Below are positions 7,665-16,884 of a stretch of DNA of 64,000 nt, one piece after another. This stretch comes from Novosphingobium sp. FSW06-99. GTDB lineage: Bacteria; Pseudomonadota; Alphaproteobacteria; Sphingomonadales; Sphingomonadaceae. Position numbers and translations under genes: made by a program. The notes beneath the pieces are model-generated. The model had not been told where the DNA came from and made no database searches. It saw only the letters and a list, made by a program, of their open reading frames with translations. The first letter of the stretch is position 1. Every line of letters begins with the position of its first letter. The stretch lies in NCBI RefSeq assembly GCF_001519065.1, contig NZ_KQ954254.1, positions 251,420-315,419 on the forward strand, in the 5' to 3' direction.

Positions 7665-8732
7665 ATGGCAAATCCCGCATCGCGTCACGTGCTCGATCGC
7701 TTCGGCATCGCATGGCCGATCATCCAGGCGCCGATGGCTGGCGTGTCGTCGCCCGCGATGGCCGCCGCGGTGTCACAGGCGGGCGGGCTGGGATCGATCG
7801 GCGTGGGCGCGGTCGATGCCGCAGCCGCGCGCGCCATGATCCGCGCGGTGCGTGAACGCACGTCGCGCCCGTTCAACGTCAATGTCTTTGCCCATCGCCC
7901 CGCGCAGGCAAATCCCGCGCGCGAAGCCGCCTGGATCGCGCGCCTGCGCCCCGAATTCGCGCGTTTCGCTGCCGTGCCGCCCGCGCATTTGCGCGAAATC
8001 TATCAAAGCTTTCTGACCGACACGGCGATGCTGGCCACGCTCGTCGAGGAACGACCGGCGGTGGTCAGTTTTCATTTCGGCCTGCCCGATGCGGCGCGGC
8101 TGGGGGCGTTGCGCGATGCCGGGATCATGCTGGTCGCCTCGGTCACCAATGCTGCCGAGGCAGAGGCGGCGCGCCGTGCCGGGGTCGATGCGATCGTCGC
8201 GCAAGGCTACGAAGCCGGTGGCCATCGCGGCACATTCGATCCCGATGCGCCCGACGAAGCGCTGAGCACGGTCGATCTCGTGCGGCGGATTCTGCGCCAG
8301 ACCGATCTGCCGGTGATTGCCGCCGGGGGGATCATGACCGGGGCCGAAGCGGGCGCTGCCCTGCGGATCGGCGCCGCCGCGGTGCAATTGGGCACGGCCT
8401 TTGTGGCAACCACCGAATCGCTGGCCAATCTGGGCTATCGCGCGGCGCTGTTCAGCGATGCCGCGCATCATACGGTGATGACGCGGGTGATCTCGGGCCG
8501 CCCCGCGCGCAGCCTGGCCAGCCGGTTTACCGCGCTGGGGGCAGATCTGGCCGATCGCGACGTGCCCGATTACCCCATCGCCTATGATCTGGGCAAAGCG
8601 CTGCACGCCGCCGCGCTGGAGCACCAGGATCATGGCTATGGCGCCTATTGGGCGGGCACTGGCGCGCCGCGCGCGCGCGCAATGGGCGCGGCCGATCTGG
8701 TGCGCACGCTGGTTGACGAAATCGGCCAATAG
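7665..8732 (+). CDS. Nitronate monooxygenase (2-nitropropane dioxygenase family)
   Basis: This is a 355-residue FMN-dependent TIM-barrel enzyme. QAPMAGVSSPAMAAAVSQAG at the N-terminus and AAGGIMTGAEAGAAL near residue 220 are the FMN phosphate-binding signatures of the family; YEAGGHRG carries the catalytic His region of class I NMOs; VQLGTAFVATTES follows. It oxidises alkyl nitronates (such as propionate 3-nitronate) to carbonyl compounds and nitrite in the cytoplasm. ATG at 7665 was chosen because AAAAGGTC lies just upstream and homology starts with it; the earlier ATG at 7599 falls in a hairpin. It is last in the group with the SDR and tautomerase. Confidence 0.88.
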   Translation: MANPASRHVLDRFGIAWPIIQAPMAGVSSPAMAAAVSQAGGLGSIGVGAVDAAAARAMIRAVRERTSRPFNVNVFAHRPAQANPAREAAWIARLRPEFARFAAVPPAHLREIYQSFLTDTAMLATLVEERPAVVSFHFGLPDAARLGALRDAGIMLVASVTNAAEAEAARRAGVDAIVAQGYEAGGHRGTFDPDAPDEALSTVDLVRRILRQTDLPVIAAGGIMTGAEAGAALRIGAAAVQLGTAFVATTESLANLGYRAALFSDAAHHTVMTRVISGRPARSLASRFTALGADLADRDVPDYPIAYDLGKALHAAALEHQDHGYGAYWAGTGAPRARAMGAADLVRTLVDEIGQ

Positions 8733-8775
8733 CCTGGCCCCGGGCAGCCGGTCCAACACTGCGCAGCCTCGATGG

Positions 8776-9696
8776 TCAGCCTGCCGGTTCCCTGGTGAAC
8801 TGGGCAATCACCTGGCGCAGGCGCGGCGCGGCAAAATCGAGGAAACGCCGCATCTTGAGCGGCATCTGTCCGCGCGTGACGTGGATCAGATGGACCGGCA
8901 GCGGGTCGGGTTCATAGGCGTCCAGCACCGTGACCAGGCGCCCGTCGCACAGGGCGTCCCACGCCTGATAATGCAGCAGGCGGGCGAATCCTGCACCGGC
9001 AATGGCCGCCTCGACGCGGGCCTCGGCCCCGGTGATCAGGCGTGCGGGCAAATCGGCCTCCATCAGCGTGCCGGTCTCGGGATCGCGAAAGCGCCAGGCC
9101 GAGGCGGCGGTTGCGCCATCGAGCGCGATACACGGCAGCGTTTCCAGATCGCGCGGGTGTTGCGGCACGCCATGGCCCGCAATCACCGCCGGGCTGGCGC
9201 ACGTGAGCGCGCGCATCGTGCCGATCCGCGTGGCGATCATCGAGCTGTCGGGCAGGCGGCCGATCCGCACTGCCATGTCGATATGGTCGTCAAACAGATT
9301 GGCGTTGCGATTGGCCAGTTCCAGCCGGACATTGATCTGCGGAAACAGCGCGAGGAAATCCATCACGATCGGCAGGACGTGACGGCGGCCAAAGGTTTCG
9401 GGCGCGGTGATGATCAGATCGCCGCGCGGCACGATGAATTCACCGGCGGCCTCGCGCTCGGCCTCCTGCACTTGTTCGATGATGCGCCGCGCCGCCGTGA
9501 CATAGGCCAGGCCCGCATCGGTCAGGCTGAGTTTGCGCGTGGTGCGAATCAAAAGGCGCGTGCCCAGCAGAGCCTCCAGATCGGCGACTTTGCGGCTGAG
9601 CGTGGGCACCGGCACGCGCAAATGCCGCGCGGCGGCCGACAGGCTGCCCCGGTCGACTGCCGCAAGCAGCATTTCCATCGCTTCGAACCGGTCCAT
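8776..9696 (-). CDS. LysR-family transcriptional regulator
   Basis: The 306-residue protein has the standard LysR plan: an N-terminal winged helix-turn-helix (residues 1-60, AAVDRGSLSAAARHLRVPVP then TLSRKVADLEALLGTRLL), a linker helix and a two-lobed periplasmic-binding-like effector domain with GDLIITAPETFGRRHVLPI at its start. The subgroup with ALFPQINVRLELANRN is common among regulators of neighbouring oxidoreductase or quinone genes. It is transcribed divergently from the AhpD-like gene at 9811, which is the likeliest target; the nitronate monooxygenase converges on its 3' end. Confidence 0.88.
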   Translation of the reverse strand: MDRFEAMEMLLAAVDRGSLSAAARHLRVPVPTLSRKVADLEALLGTRLLIRTTRKLSLTDAGLAYVTAARRIIEQVQEAEREAAGEFIVPRGDLIITAPETFGRRHVLPIVMDFLALFPQINVRLELANRNANLFDDHIDMAVRIGRLPDSSMIATRIGTMRALTCASPAVIAGHGVPQHPRDLETLPCIALDGATAASAWRFRDPETGTLMEADLPARLITGAEARVEAAIAGAGFARLLHYQAWDALCDGRLVTVLDAYEPDPLPVHLIHVTRGQMPLKMRRFLDFAAPRLRQVIAQFTREPAG

Positions 9697-9810
9697 CGAT
9701 CTGCTCTCCTGCCGAGTAGATGCATCTCATATTCGGCGGATTATGCAACAAATCGAGCTTGGTTATTCAGGGAGTGCAGATTGAGACACTGATTCGCAAA
9801 GGAAATCCCG
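9697..9810. promoter_or_regulatory. LysR/AhpD divergent promoter region with a 10-bp palindrome
   Basis: The 114-base gap between divergent start codons contains AGATGCATCT (9718-9727), a perfect palindrome 22 bases upstream of the LysR ATG. The position suits autoregulation by the LysR protein together with control of the gene at 9811. No exact T-N11-A consensus repeat was confirmed. Confidence 0.35.
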
Positions 9811-10356
9811 ATGTCCCGCCTTGCTATCCCGGCACGTGATGATGCGCCGTCGGCAGCCCGCCCGCTGCTCGATGCGGTCCACGCGCGGTTCGGCGTGGTG
9901 CCCGCGATGTACCGGTTGCTGGCCTCTGCGCCGTCGGTGCTGGCGGCCTACGAGCGGCTGGTGGAAAGCATGGGCGCCGTGCTCGATGTCAAGACGCGCG
10001 AACGCATTGCGCTGGTCGTCGCGCAGGTCAACGCCAGTGCCTATTGCCTGTCGGCGCACAGCTATCTGGCGATGCACGTGGCACGCATCTGTCCCGAGGA
10101 AATCGACCGCAACTGCAACGGTCATGCCGCCGATCCGCGCACCGCTGCGATCTTGCAGTTTGCCGCGCGGGTCGCCGATCTGCGCGGGCATGTGGCCGAT
10201 CAGGATATTGCGCAAGTGCGCGCCGCCGGGCTGACCGATGCCGAAATCCTGGCGGTGGTCGCGCTGGTGGCGCAGAATTTCTTCACCAATCTGATCAATT
10301 CGGTCGCCAGGACGACCAGCGATTTTCCCCTCGTGCGCGGAGCCTCAATGGCCTGA
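9811..10356 (+). CDS. Carboxymuconolactone decarboxylase / AhpD-like protein
   Basis: This 181-residue all-helical protein belongs to the CMD/AhpD fold (peroxidase-related group). The core is KTRERIALVVAQVNASAYCL followed by SAHSYLA. The usual CxxC pair of AhpD is reduced to a single Cys in YCLSAH, with the following His kept, so the redox relay of true AhpD may be absent or use another partner. Such proteins serve as alkylhydroperoxidase partners or as decarboxylases. It is paired divergently with a LysR regulator and followed by a strong terminator, so it is probably a single-gene transcript. Confidence 0.8.
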   Translation: MSRLAIPARDDAPSAARPLLDAVHARFGVVPAMYRLLASAPSVLAAYERLVESMGAVLDVKTRERIALVVAQVNASAYCLSAHSYLAMHVARICPEEIDRNCNGHAADPRTAAILQFAARVADLRGHVADQDIAQVRAAGLTDAEILAVVALVAQNFFTNLINSVARTTSDFPLVRGASMA

Positions 10357-10362
10357 CGCACC

Positions 10363-10412
10363 GCGGGCCGGGATGCGCCCCCCACCCCAAGATCCCGGCC
10401 CGCCCCCTTTTT
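10363..10412 (+). terminator. Rho-independent terminator after the AhpD-like gene
   Basis: GCGGGCCGGGA (10363-10373) and TCCCGGCCCGC (10393-10403) form an 11-bp perfect stem with a 19-base loop, followed by CCCC and five T residues. It starts seven bases after the stop codon and separates this gene from the RND operon. Confidence 0.75.
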
Positions 10413-10487
10413 AACCTTTTCCCGGCTGCCGGAACGCCTTGCGGGCGTTGTGGCGGCCGGACGCAGCGTTTGCGGAGTTGAGCTGTC

Positions 10488-13400
10488 ATGTGGATCGTCA
10501 AACTTGCCCTGGGAAGGCCTTATACTTTCCTCGTGATGGCGCTGGCGCTGCTGATCATGGGGCCGCTGACGCTGTTGCGCACCCCGACCGACATTTTCCC
10601 GAGCATCAATTTGCCCGTGGTCAGTGTGATCTGGAACTATGCCGGGCTGCCCGCGCAGGAAATGGCCAATCGCATCAGCGCCAGCTTTGACCGGGTGGTG
10701 CCGACGGTGGTCAACAACGTCGAACATATCGACACGACGTCGCTCAACGGGGTGTCGGTCAGCAAGATCTATCTGCACCCCGGCGCCAGCGTCGAACGGT
10801 CGATGACCCAGGTGACCGCGGGTGCGCAGTATTTCCTGCGCAATCTGCCGCAGGGGACCACCCCGCCGCTGGTTCTGAACTACAACGCGTCGAGCGTGCC
10901 GGTGCTGCAACTGGCGCTGTCGAGCAAGACGCTGTCGGATCAGGCGCTGTACGACACCGGCAATATCTATGTGCGCAGCCAGTTGGCGAGCGTGCCGGGC
11001 GTCTCGTTGCCATACCCCTATGGCGGCAAGCAGCGCCAGATCCAGGTCGATATCGATCCCGTCGCGCTGCAGGCCCATGGCCTGTCGGCGCAGGACGTGC
11101 AGAATGCCATCACCAACCAGAACCTGATCATTCCCGCCGGCACGCAAAAGATCGGCGAATTCGAATATGTCATCCGCCTCAACGGCAGCCCGACCGCTGC
11201 GGCAGAGCTCAACGATCTGCCGGTCAAAGTGGTGGGCGGCGCGACCATCTATGTGCGCGACGTCGCCCATGTCCGCGATGGTTCGCCGCCGCAGACCAAT
11301 ATCGTGCACCTGAACGGCCAGCACGCCGTGCTGATGACGGTGCAGAAAATCGGCGATGCCTCGACACTCGACATCGTGCGCGCGATCCGGGCCAAATTGC
11401 CTGCGGTTCAGGCGGGTGGACCCGATGGCCTGGAAATCCACGCCACCGGCGACCAGTCGATCTTTGTCAGCGCGGCGATTGCCGGGGTGATCCGCGAAGG
11501 CGTGATCGCCGCCGCGCTCACCGCGTTGATGATCCTGCTGTTCCTGGGCTCGTGGCGATCGACGCTGATCATCGCGGTGTCGATCCCGCTGTCGGTGCTG
11601 GCCTCGATCATCACGCTGGCCGCGCTCGGCCAGACGATCAACATCATGACGCTGGGCGGGCTGGCGCTGGCGGTCGGCATCCTGGTCGACGATGCCACCG
11701 TCGCGATCGAAAACATCAACGCCCATCTCGAACGCGGTGAAGGTGTCGAACAGGCGATCCTCGATGGTTCGGGCGAAATCGCGGTGCCCGCGCTGGTGGC
11801 CACGCTGGCGATCTGCATCGTGTTCCTGCCGATGTTTTTCCTGACCGGGGTGCCGCGATACCTGTTCGTGCCCATGGCCGAGGCGATCGTGTTTGCCATG
11901 CTGGCCTCATATATCCTGTCGCGTACGCTGGTGCCGACGCTGGCCAAGCTGCTGCTCAAACCGCACGGCACCGAATCCGGCGATCCGAGCCACTTTCTCG
12001 CGCGGTTGCAGGCCAGGTTCGAACACCGCTTCGAGGCGCTGCGCGCGGGTTACAGCCGCGTGCTGGCCGTGGTGGTGGCGCGGCGCGGCCGGTTCATCCC
12101 GCTGTTTCTGGGCGGCGCGCTCGCTTCGCTGGTGCTGGTGCTGACGCTCGGGTCGGATTTCTTTCCGAGCGTCGACAGCGGCCAGATCAAGCTGCACTTG
12201 CGCGCCCATGCGGGCACGCGGGTCGAGGAAACCGCGCGCCTGACCGAACAAGTCGAAACCGAATTGCGCCGGGCGATCCCCGCCAACGAAATCGACGGCG
12301 TGGTCGACAATATCGGCCTGCCGGTTTCGGGCATCAACCTGTCGTACAGCGCTTCGGCGCCGACCGGCCCCGCCGATGCCGACATCTATGTCAACCTGAA
12401 GAGCGAACACCACGCCACGGCCGACTATGTGCGGCGGTTGCGGCCCCTGCTGGCGCAGCGGTTTCCCGGCGTCACGTTTGCCTTTTTGCCCGCCGACATT
12501 GTCAGCCAGATCCTCAATTTCGGCACACCCGCACCGATCGACGTACAGATTGTCGGCAAGAGCGTGGCCGCCAATGCCGCTGTGGCCGACAAACTGCTTG
12601 GCCGGATCAAGCATATTCCCGGCATCGCCGATGCGCGCATCCAGCAGGATCTCGACGCGCCGACGTTCGACATCAATGTCGATCGCAGCCGCGCCGGGGT
12701 GCTGGGCCTGACCCAGCACGATGTCGCCAACACGCTGCTGATTTCGCTGTCGGGCAGTTTCCAGACTCAGCCGACGTTCTGGCTCGATCCGGCATCGGGG
12801 GTGTCCTACCCGATCGTCACCCAGGCGCCGCAGCCTGCGCTGACCTCGCTCGATGCCTTGCGCAACACCGCGATCACCGGCACGCCGGGGGTGCATCCGC
12901 AATTGCTGGGCGCGCTGGGCGATATCCGTCGCACGGCGACCCCGGCGGTCGACACGCGCTACAACGCGCAGCCGGTGATCGACATCTTTGCCACCAATGC
13001 CGATCGTGATCTGGGCGGTGTGGCCCGCGATGTTCGCGCCGCCGTGGCGCAAGCCGAAAAGGCGGGCCTGCCCAAGGGCACGACGATTGTCGTCAGGGGG
13101 CAGGCAACCACCATGGACGCGGCATTTGCCGGGCTCGGCTTTGGCCTCGCCTTTGCCATGGTGCTGGTTTACCTGCTGATCGTGGTGAATTTCCAGTCGT
13201 TGCTGGATGCCTTCATCATTGTCGCCGCGCTGCCTGCGGCCATGGCCGGGATCGTCTGGACGCTGTTCCTGACCGGCACCTCGCTCAGCGTGCCCGCGCT
13301 CACCGGTGCGATCATGAGCGTTGGCGTGGCCACCGCCAATTCGATCCTGGTGGTCAGCTTTGCCCGCGACCGGTTGCTGGCCGGCGATGATCCGCTGACT

Positions 13401-13631
13401 GCGGCGCTGGCCGCCGGTTTCGCGCGGTTTCGCCCGGTGCTGATGACCGCGCTGGCGATGATCATCGGCATGGCGCCGATGGCGCTCGGCCTGGGCGAAG
13501 GCGGCGAACAGAACGCGCCGCTGGGCCGCGCGGTGATCGGGGGCCTGACGTTCGCCACCGTGGCCACGCTGCTGTTCGTTCCGGCGGTGTTCGCGGCCCT
13601 GCACGGCCTGCGCCGCCAACCCACGCCTTGA
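10488..13631 (+). CDS. RND efflux pump inner-membrane permease (HAE1-like)
   Basis: This 1047-residue RND transporter has twelve expected membrane helices and two large periplasmic loops. TM1 starts at residue 9 (GRPYTFLVMALALLIMG); TM4 carries the proton-relay acids in GILVDDATVAIEN; a second repeat half begins near residue 520 (GRFIPLFLGGALASLVLVL). TM10 reads SVGVATANSILVV, where AcrB has Lys940 (SAKNAIL), so the relay Lys is replaced by Ala. It would pump drugs or metabolites from the periplasm or membrane using the proton gradient. The order pump-adaptor-OMF with 13 and 2 base gaps makes one tripartite operon. The NRPS locus ends just after it on the other strand. Confidence 0.9.
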   Translation: MWIVKLALGRPYTFLVMALALLIMGPLTLLRTPTDIFPSINLPVVSVIWNYAGLPAQEMANRISASFDRVVPTVVNNVEHIDTTSLNGVSVSKIYLHPGASVERSMTQVTAGAQYFLRNLPQGTTPPLVLNYNASSVPVLQLALSSKTLSDQALYDTGNIYVRSQLASVPGVSLPYPYGGKQRQIQVDIDPVALQAHGLSAQDVQNAITNQNLIIPAGTQKIGEFEYVIRLNGSPTAAAELNDLPVKVVGGATIYVRDVAHVRDGSPPQTNIVHLNGQHAVLMTVQKIGDASTLDIVRAIRAKLPAVQAGGPDGLEIHATGDQSIFVSAAIAGVIREGVIAAALTALMILLFLGSWRSTLIIAVSIPLSVLASIITLAALGQTINIMTLGGLALAVGILVDDATVAIENINAHLERGEGVEQAILDGSGEIAVPALVATLAICIVFLPMFFLTGVPRYLFVPMAEAIVFAMLASYILSRTLVPTLAKLLLKPHGTESGDPSHFLARLQARFEHRFEALRAGYSRVLAVVVARRGRFIPLFLGGALASLVLVLTLGSDFFPSVDSGQIKLHLRAHAGTRVEETARLTEQVETELRRAIPANEIDGVVDNIGLPVSGINLSYSASAPTGPADADIYVNLKSEHHATADYVRRLRPLLAQRFPGVTFAFLPADIVSQILNFGTPAPIDVQIVGKSVAANAAVADKLLGRIKHIPGIADARIQQDLDAPTFDINVDRSRAGVLGLTQHDVANTLLISLSGSFQTQPTFWLDPASGVSYPIVTQAPQPALTSLDALRNTAITGTPGVHPQLLGALGDIRRTATPAVDTRYNAQPVIDIFATNADRDLGGVARDVRAAVAQAEKAGLPKGTTIVVRGQATTMDAAFAGLGFGLAFAMVLVYLLIVVNFQSLLDAFIIVAALPAAMAGIVWTLFLTGTSLSVPALTGAIMSVGVATANSILVVSFARDRLLAGDDPLTAALAAGFARFRPVLMTALAMIIGMAPMALGLGEGGEQNAPLGRAVIGGLTFATVATLLFVPAVFAALHGLRRQPTP

Positions 13632-13644
13632 TGGAGATCCCCCC

Positions 13645-14823
13645 ATGAGCAATTCCAACACCATCACTTTGCCTTTGCCGCGTCGCCATCATCTGCTGCT
13701 GGCGGCAGGCGCCGCCGCCCTTGCGTTGGGCGCATGGACCGTCACCGCGCGGGTCGCCGCGCACGCCGCGCACGCCGCGCTGGCCGAAACCGCCCAGTCT
13801 GCCGCCATCGCCGATGTGATCGCGACAACCCCGCAACCCGGACCCGCGACCGAAGACGTGGTGCTGCCCGGTGAGGTCAAGGGCGACAACGAGACCACGC
13901 TCTATGCCCGCACCAGCGGCTATATCACGCGCTGGACCGCCGATATCGGCGCGTCAGTGCAGCAAGGCCAGACGCTGGCGGTGATCGCCTCGCCCGAACT
14001 CGATCAGCAAGTGCGCCAGGCCGAGGCCGACTTGCGCACCGCGCGTGCCCGGGCCGCCGTTGCGCAGACCACTGCCCGGCGCGTGGCGGGGCTGGTGTCC
14101 AGTCAGGCCGTCTCGGTGCAGGAAAACGAGGACCGTAGCGCCGCCGCGATCGCCACCACTGCCGAAGTGGCGGCCAGCGAGGCCAATTTTGCCCGATTGC
14201 GCCAGTTGCAGGGGTTCGAACGCATCGTCGCGCCGTTTTCGGGCACGATCACCGCACGGCGGATCGATATCGGCAGCCTGATCACCGCTGGCGACACGCA
14301 AGGCACCGAACTGTTCCGCATTTCGCGCACCGGGCGCCTGCGCACCTATGTCGACGTGCCGCAAAGCTACGCCGCGCAAATCCGCGCCAGCACCCCGGCT
14401 GAGCTCGATTTTCCCGACCGGCCGGGGCAGCATTGGCCCGCGCAGGTCACGCGCACCGCTTTGGCGATCGATCCCGCGTCGCGCACGCTGCGTGTCGAGC
14501 TTGATATCGACAATGCCGGGCATGCGCTGTTCCCCGGCAGCTTTACCGAAGTGCGGTTCCACCTGGCCCCCGTCGGGCATGGCCTGCGCCTGCCCGCCAA
14601 CGCGCTGTTGTTCCGCGCCGAAGGCACGCGTGTCGCAGTGGTCGGGCCCGACCGTCGCGCGCATTTGCGGGCGATCACGCTGGGGCGTGATTTCGGCACC
14701 GCGGTCGAAGTGCTGACCGGCCTCGCGCCAACCGATCGCGTCATCGTCAATCCGGCGGCCGCGCTCGAAGAAGGCGACCCGGTGCGTCTGGTCGCGCTCC
14801 ATCACCAGCCTGCGGGAGCCTGA
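13645..14823 (+). CDS. RND efflux periplasmic adaptor (membrane fusion protein)
   Basis: The 392-residue adaptor has an N-terminal membrane anchor (HLLLAAGAAALALGAW, residues 15-30). A first lipoyl half-motif (SGYITRWTADIGASVQQGQTL) leads to an alpha-hairpin of Ala-rich coiled coil (about residues 110-180, AEADLRTARARAAVAQTTAR), then the second lipoyl half (GFERIVAPFSGTITARRIDIG) and beta-barrel/MP domains. It links the permease at 10488 to the outer-membrane factor at 14826. No lipobox is seen, so it is anchored by its N-terminal helix. Confidence 0.9.
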   Translation: MSNSNTITLPLPRRHHLLLAAGAAALALGAWTVTARVAAHAAHAALAETAQSAAIADVIATTPQPGPATEDVVLPGEVKGDNETTLYARTSGYITRWTADIGASVQQGQTLAVIASPELDQQVRQAEADLRTARARAAVAQTTARRVAGLVSSQAVSVQENEDRSAAAIATTAEVAASEANFARLRQLQGFERIVAPFSGTITARRIDIGSLITAGDTQGTELFRISRTGRLRTYVDVPQSYAAQIRASTPAELDFPDRPGQHWPAQVTRTALAIDPASRTLRVELDIDNAGHALFPGSFTEVRFHLAPVGHGLRLPANALLFRAEGTRVAVVGPDRRAHLRAITLGRDFGTAVEVLTGLAPTDRVIVNPAAALEEGDPVRLVALHHQPAGA

Positions 14824-14825
14824 TC

Positions 14826-16223
14826 ATGCGGACCCTGCGTCTTGCCCTGCTGCTGGCCAGCGCGGCCCTGTCGGGCTGCGAAATGGCCCCGGCCTATCAT
14901 CCGCCCGTCGTGGCGACGCCACCTGCGTTCAAGGAGGACACTGGCTGGTCGCTGGCAAAGCCGCAGGATGACCAGCCGCGCGGGTCGTGGTGGCAGGTCT
15001 ATCACGATGCGGATCTTGACCGGATCGAGGATCAGGTGACCACCGCCAACCAGGATCTGAAGGCCGCCACCGCGCGCTATGACCAGGCGCGTGCGCTGGC
15101 ACGGTCGGCCAAGGCGGCGCTGTCGCCGACCGTCGATCTGGGCGCCGGGGCCAGCGGCGGCAGCCTGTCGCGCGCGGTGTCCAACCCGCTGCCCAATCGC
15201 AACACCAATCTGGAAAGTCTGGGTCTCGACGTCAGCTATGAACCCGATGTGTGGGGCCGCATCCGCGACAGCGCGCGCGCCGCGGGCAGCCGCGCGCAGG
15301 CCAGCGCGGGCGATCTGGCGTCTGCCGCGCTCAGCCTCCATGCCGAAGCGGCGACCGACTACTTCAGCTTGCGCGGCGATGACGCGCAGATCGCGATCCT
15401 CGACGATACCACCGCCAACTATGCCAAGGCGCTGGAGCTGACCCGCGCGCGCTTTGCCGCCGGTTATGCCGCCAGCCAGGATGTCGCCGCCGCCGAAGCC
15501 GCGCTTGACCTCGCGCGCACCCGGGCCGCTGATGTACGGCTGGACCGCGCACGGCTGGAACATGCCATCGCGATCATCACCGGGCAGCCGCCTGCCGCGT
15601 TCAGCCTGTCGGCCCACGTGCTGGTGGCCGAACCGCCCGCCGTCGCCCGTGCGCTGCCGGGCGACCTGCTGCAACGCCGTCCCGATATCGCCGCCGCCGA
15701 ACGCCGGGTCGCCGCCGCCAACCACGACATCGGCGCGGCGCGCGCGGCGTTCTATCCCGATTTCAATCTTGGCGGGCTGATCGGGGCCGAAACGCAGGCC
15801 TCTGCCCCGTTGTTCGGCGCCAATGCCGCGACCTGGGCGCTGGGCGCGTCGGGCGTGCTCAATCTGTTCGACGGCGGGCGCCGCCGTGCGGCGCGTGCGC
15901 AAGCGACCGGCGAATTCGATGAAGCCGCCGCGCAATACCGCCAAAGCGTGCTGGCTGCCTATGGCGAAGCCGAAGACAACCTGGCCGCGCAGACCCGGCT
16001 TGCCCAGGAAAGCGCCACGCAGACGGCAGCGGTCGCCGCCTCCACCCGCGCGCGCCAGCAGGCGACTGCGCGCTATACCGCAGGCTATGCCAACTATTAC
16101 GAAGTCGTCACGGCGCAAGGCATCGAACTGTCCGCCCGGCTCGATCTGGCGTTGATCACCGCGCGCCGGATGAACGCCAGCGTCCTGCTGATCAAGGCAC
16201 TGGGTGGGGGCTGGAATCCCTAG
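14826..16223 (+). CDS. NodT-family outer-membrane efflux lipoprotein
   Basis: This is a 465-residue TolC-like outer-membrane factor. The signal ends in lipobox LSGC (Cys18), so it should be lipidated. Two tandem OEP repeats are visible: YDQARALARSAKAALSPTVD in repeat one and LLQRRPDIAAAERRVAAANH opening repeat two, then VLNLFDGGRRRAA and the final QGIELSARLDL helix. It completes the tripartite pump, starting two bases after the adaptor stop. Its last 32 bases (16192-16223) overlap the 3' end of the PPTase gene on the opposite strand, so the two convergent transcripts share sequence. Confidence 0.9.
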   Translation: MRTLRLALLLASAALSGCEMAPAYHPPVVATPPAFKEDTGWSLAKPQDDQPRGSWWQVYHDADLDRIEDQVTTANQDLKAATARYDQARALARSAKAALSPTVDLGAGASGGSLSRAVSNPLPNRNTNLESLGLDVSYEPDVWGRIRDSARAAGSRAQASAGDLASAALSLHAEAATDYFSLRGDDAQIAILDDTTANYAKALELTRARFAAGYAASQDVAAAEAALDLARTRAADVRLDRARLEHAIAIITGQPPAAFSLSAHVLVAEPPAVARALPGDLLQRRPDIAAAERRVAAANHDIGAARAAFYPDFNLGGLIGAETQASAPLFGANAATWALGASGVLNLFDGGRRRAARAQATGEFDEAAAQYRQSVLAAYGEAEDNLAAQTRLAQESATQTAAVAASTRARQQATARYTAGYANYYEVVTAQGIELSARLDLALITARRMNASVLLIKALGGGWNP

Positions 16224-16884
16224 GACCAGTCCAACAAGGGTATTGGATGTCCAATCGCACGGTATCGCAGGGGGCCTTGGCCGCGATCGCGACTGCATGA
16301 CCGGGCAGATCGATGGCCGCCAGCGACCAGCCGTCGCCGCCGCGCAGCAACGCGGGCGGGCTGTCGCAGTTTACTGCAAAGGCATCGAGCGGGTGGGCCA
16401 GACCCTGGCCGAGCCCCTTTACGAACGCTTCCTTGCGGGTCCAGCACTGGAAGAAGGCATTCCGGCCCGGCTCATCGGCCAGGGCCTGCAAGGTCCGGCG
16501 CTCTTCAGGGGCGAACAGGCGGTCGGCAACCGGGCGCCAATCAAACGCCGGGTCGATCGCCTCGATGTCGCAGCCGACCGGGACCGGCGCGCCGACGATC
16601 AGCATGGTGTCGCGCGAATGCGATGCGCTGAAATACCGGTCCCAGCCGGGCACGCCGGGCTTGCCCATGGCGTCGGTGACGATCGGCACAGCCTCGGGCG
16701 CCAGGTTCAACCGTTGGCCCAGCCATTGGCGCAGCCGCGCCCGGCGAACCGTGAAGCGGCGGCGATGCATGGCTTGCCGGAACCGCCGCGCGCGCTCCCG
16801 CTCGGCGGGATCGAGCAGCAAGGCCAGCCGTTGCTCTTCGACCGGGGGCACGTCCAGTCGGTCAAAATGCGCCTCAACGCGCAC
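16192..16884 (-). CDS. 4'-phosphopantetheinyl transferase (Sfp type)
   Basis: This 230-residue enzyme carries the two signatures of Sfp-type PPTases: VGCDIE (about residues 103-108, Mg ligands Asp and Glu) and WTRKEAFVKGLGQGL (about 147-161). It transfers phosphopantetheine from CoA to the Ser of carrier domains, turning apo-NRPS into the holo form. It overlaps the end of the C-A-T-TE gene by 11 bases and is the last gene of the NRPS operon, so its natural clients are the two T domains there (Ser1032 of the large NRPS and Ser529 of the A-T protein). Confidence 0.9.
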   Translation of the reverse strand: MRVEAHFDRLDVPPVEEQRLALLLDPAERERARRFRQAMHRRRFTVRRARLRQWLGQRLNLAPEAVPIVTDAMGKPGVPGWDRYFSASHSRDTMLIVGAPVPVGCDIEAIDPAFDWRPVADRLFAPEERRTLQALADEPGRNAFFQCWTRKEAFVKGLGQGLAHPLDAFAVNCDSPPALLRGGDGWSLAAIDLPGHAVAIAAKAPCDTVRLDIQYPCWTGPRDSSPHPVP

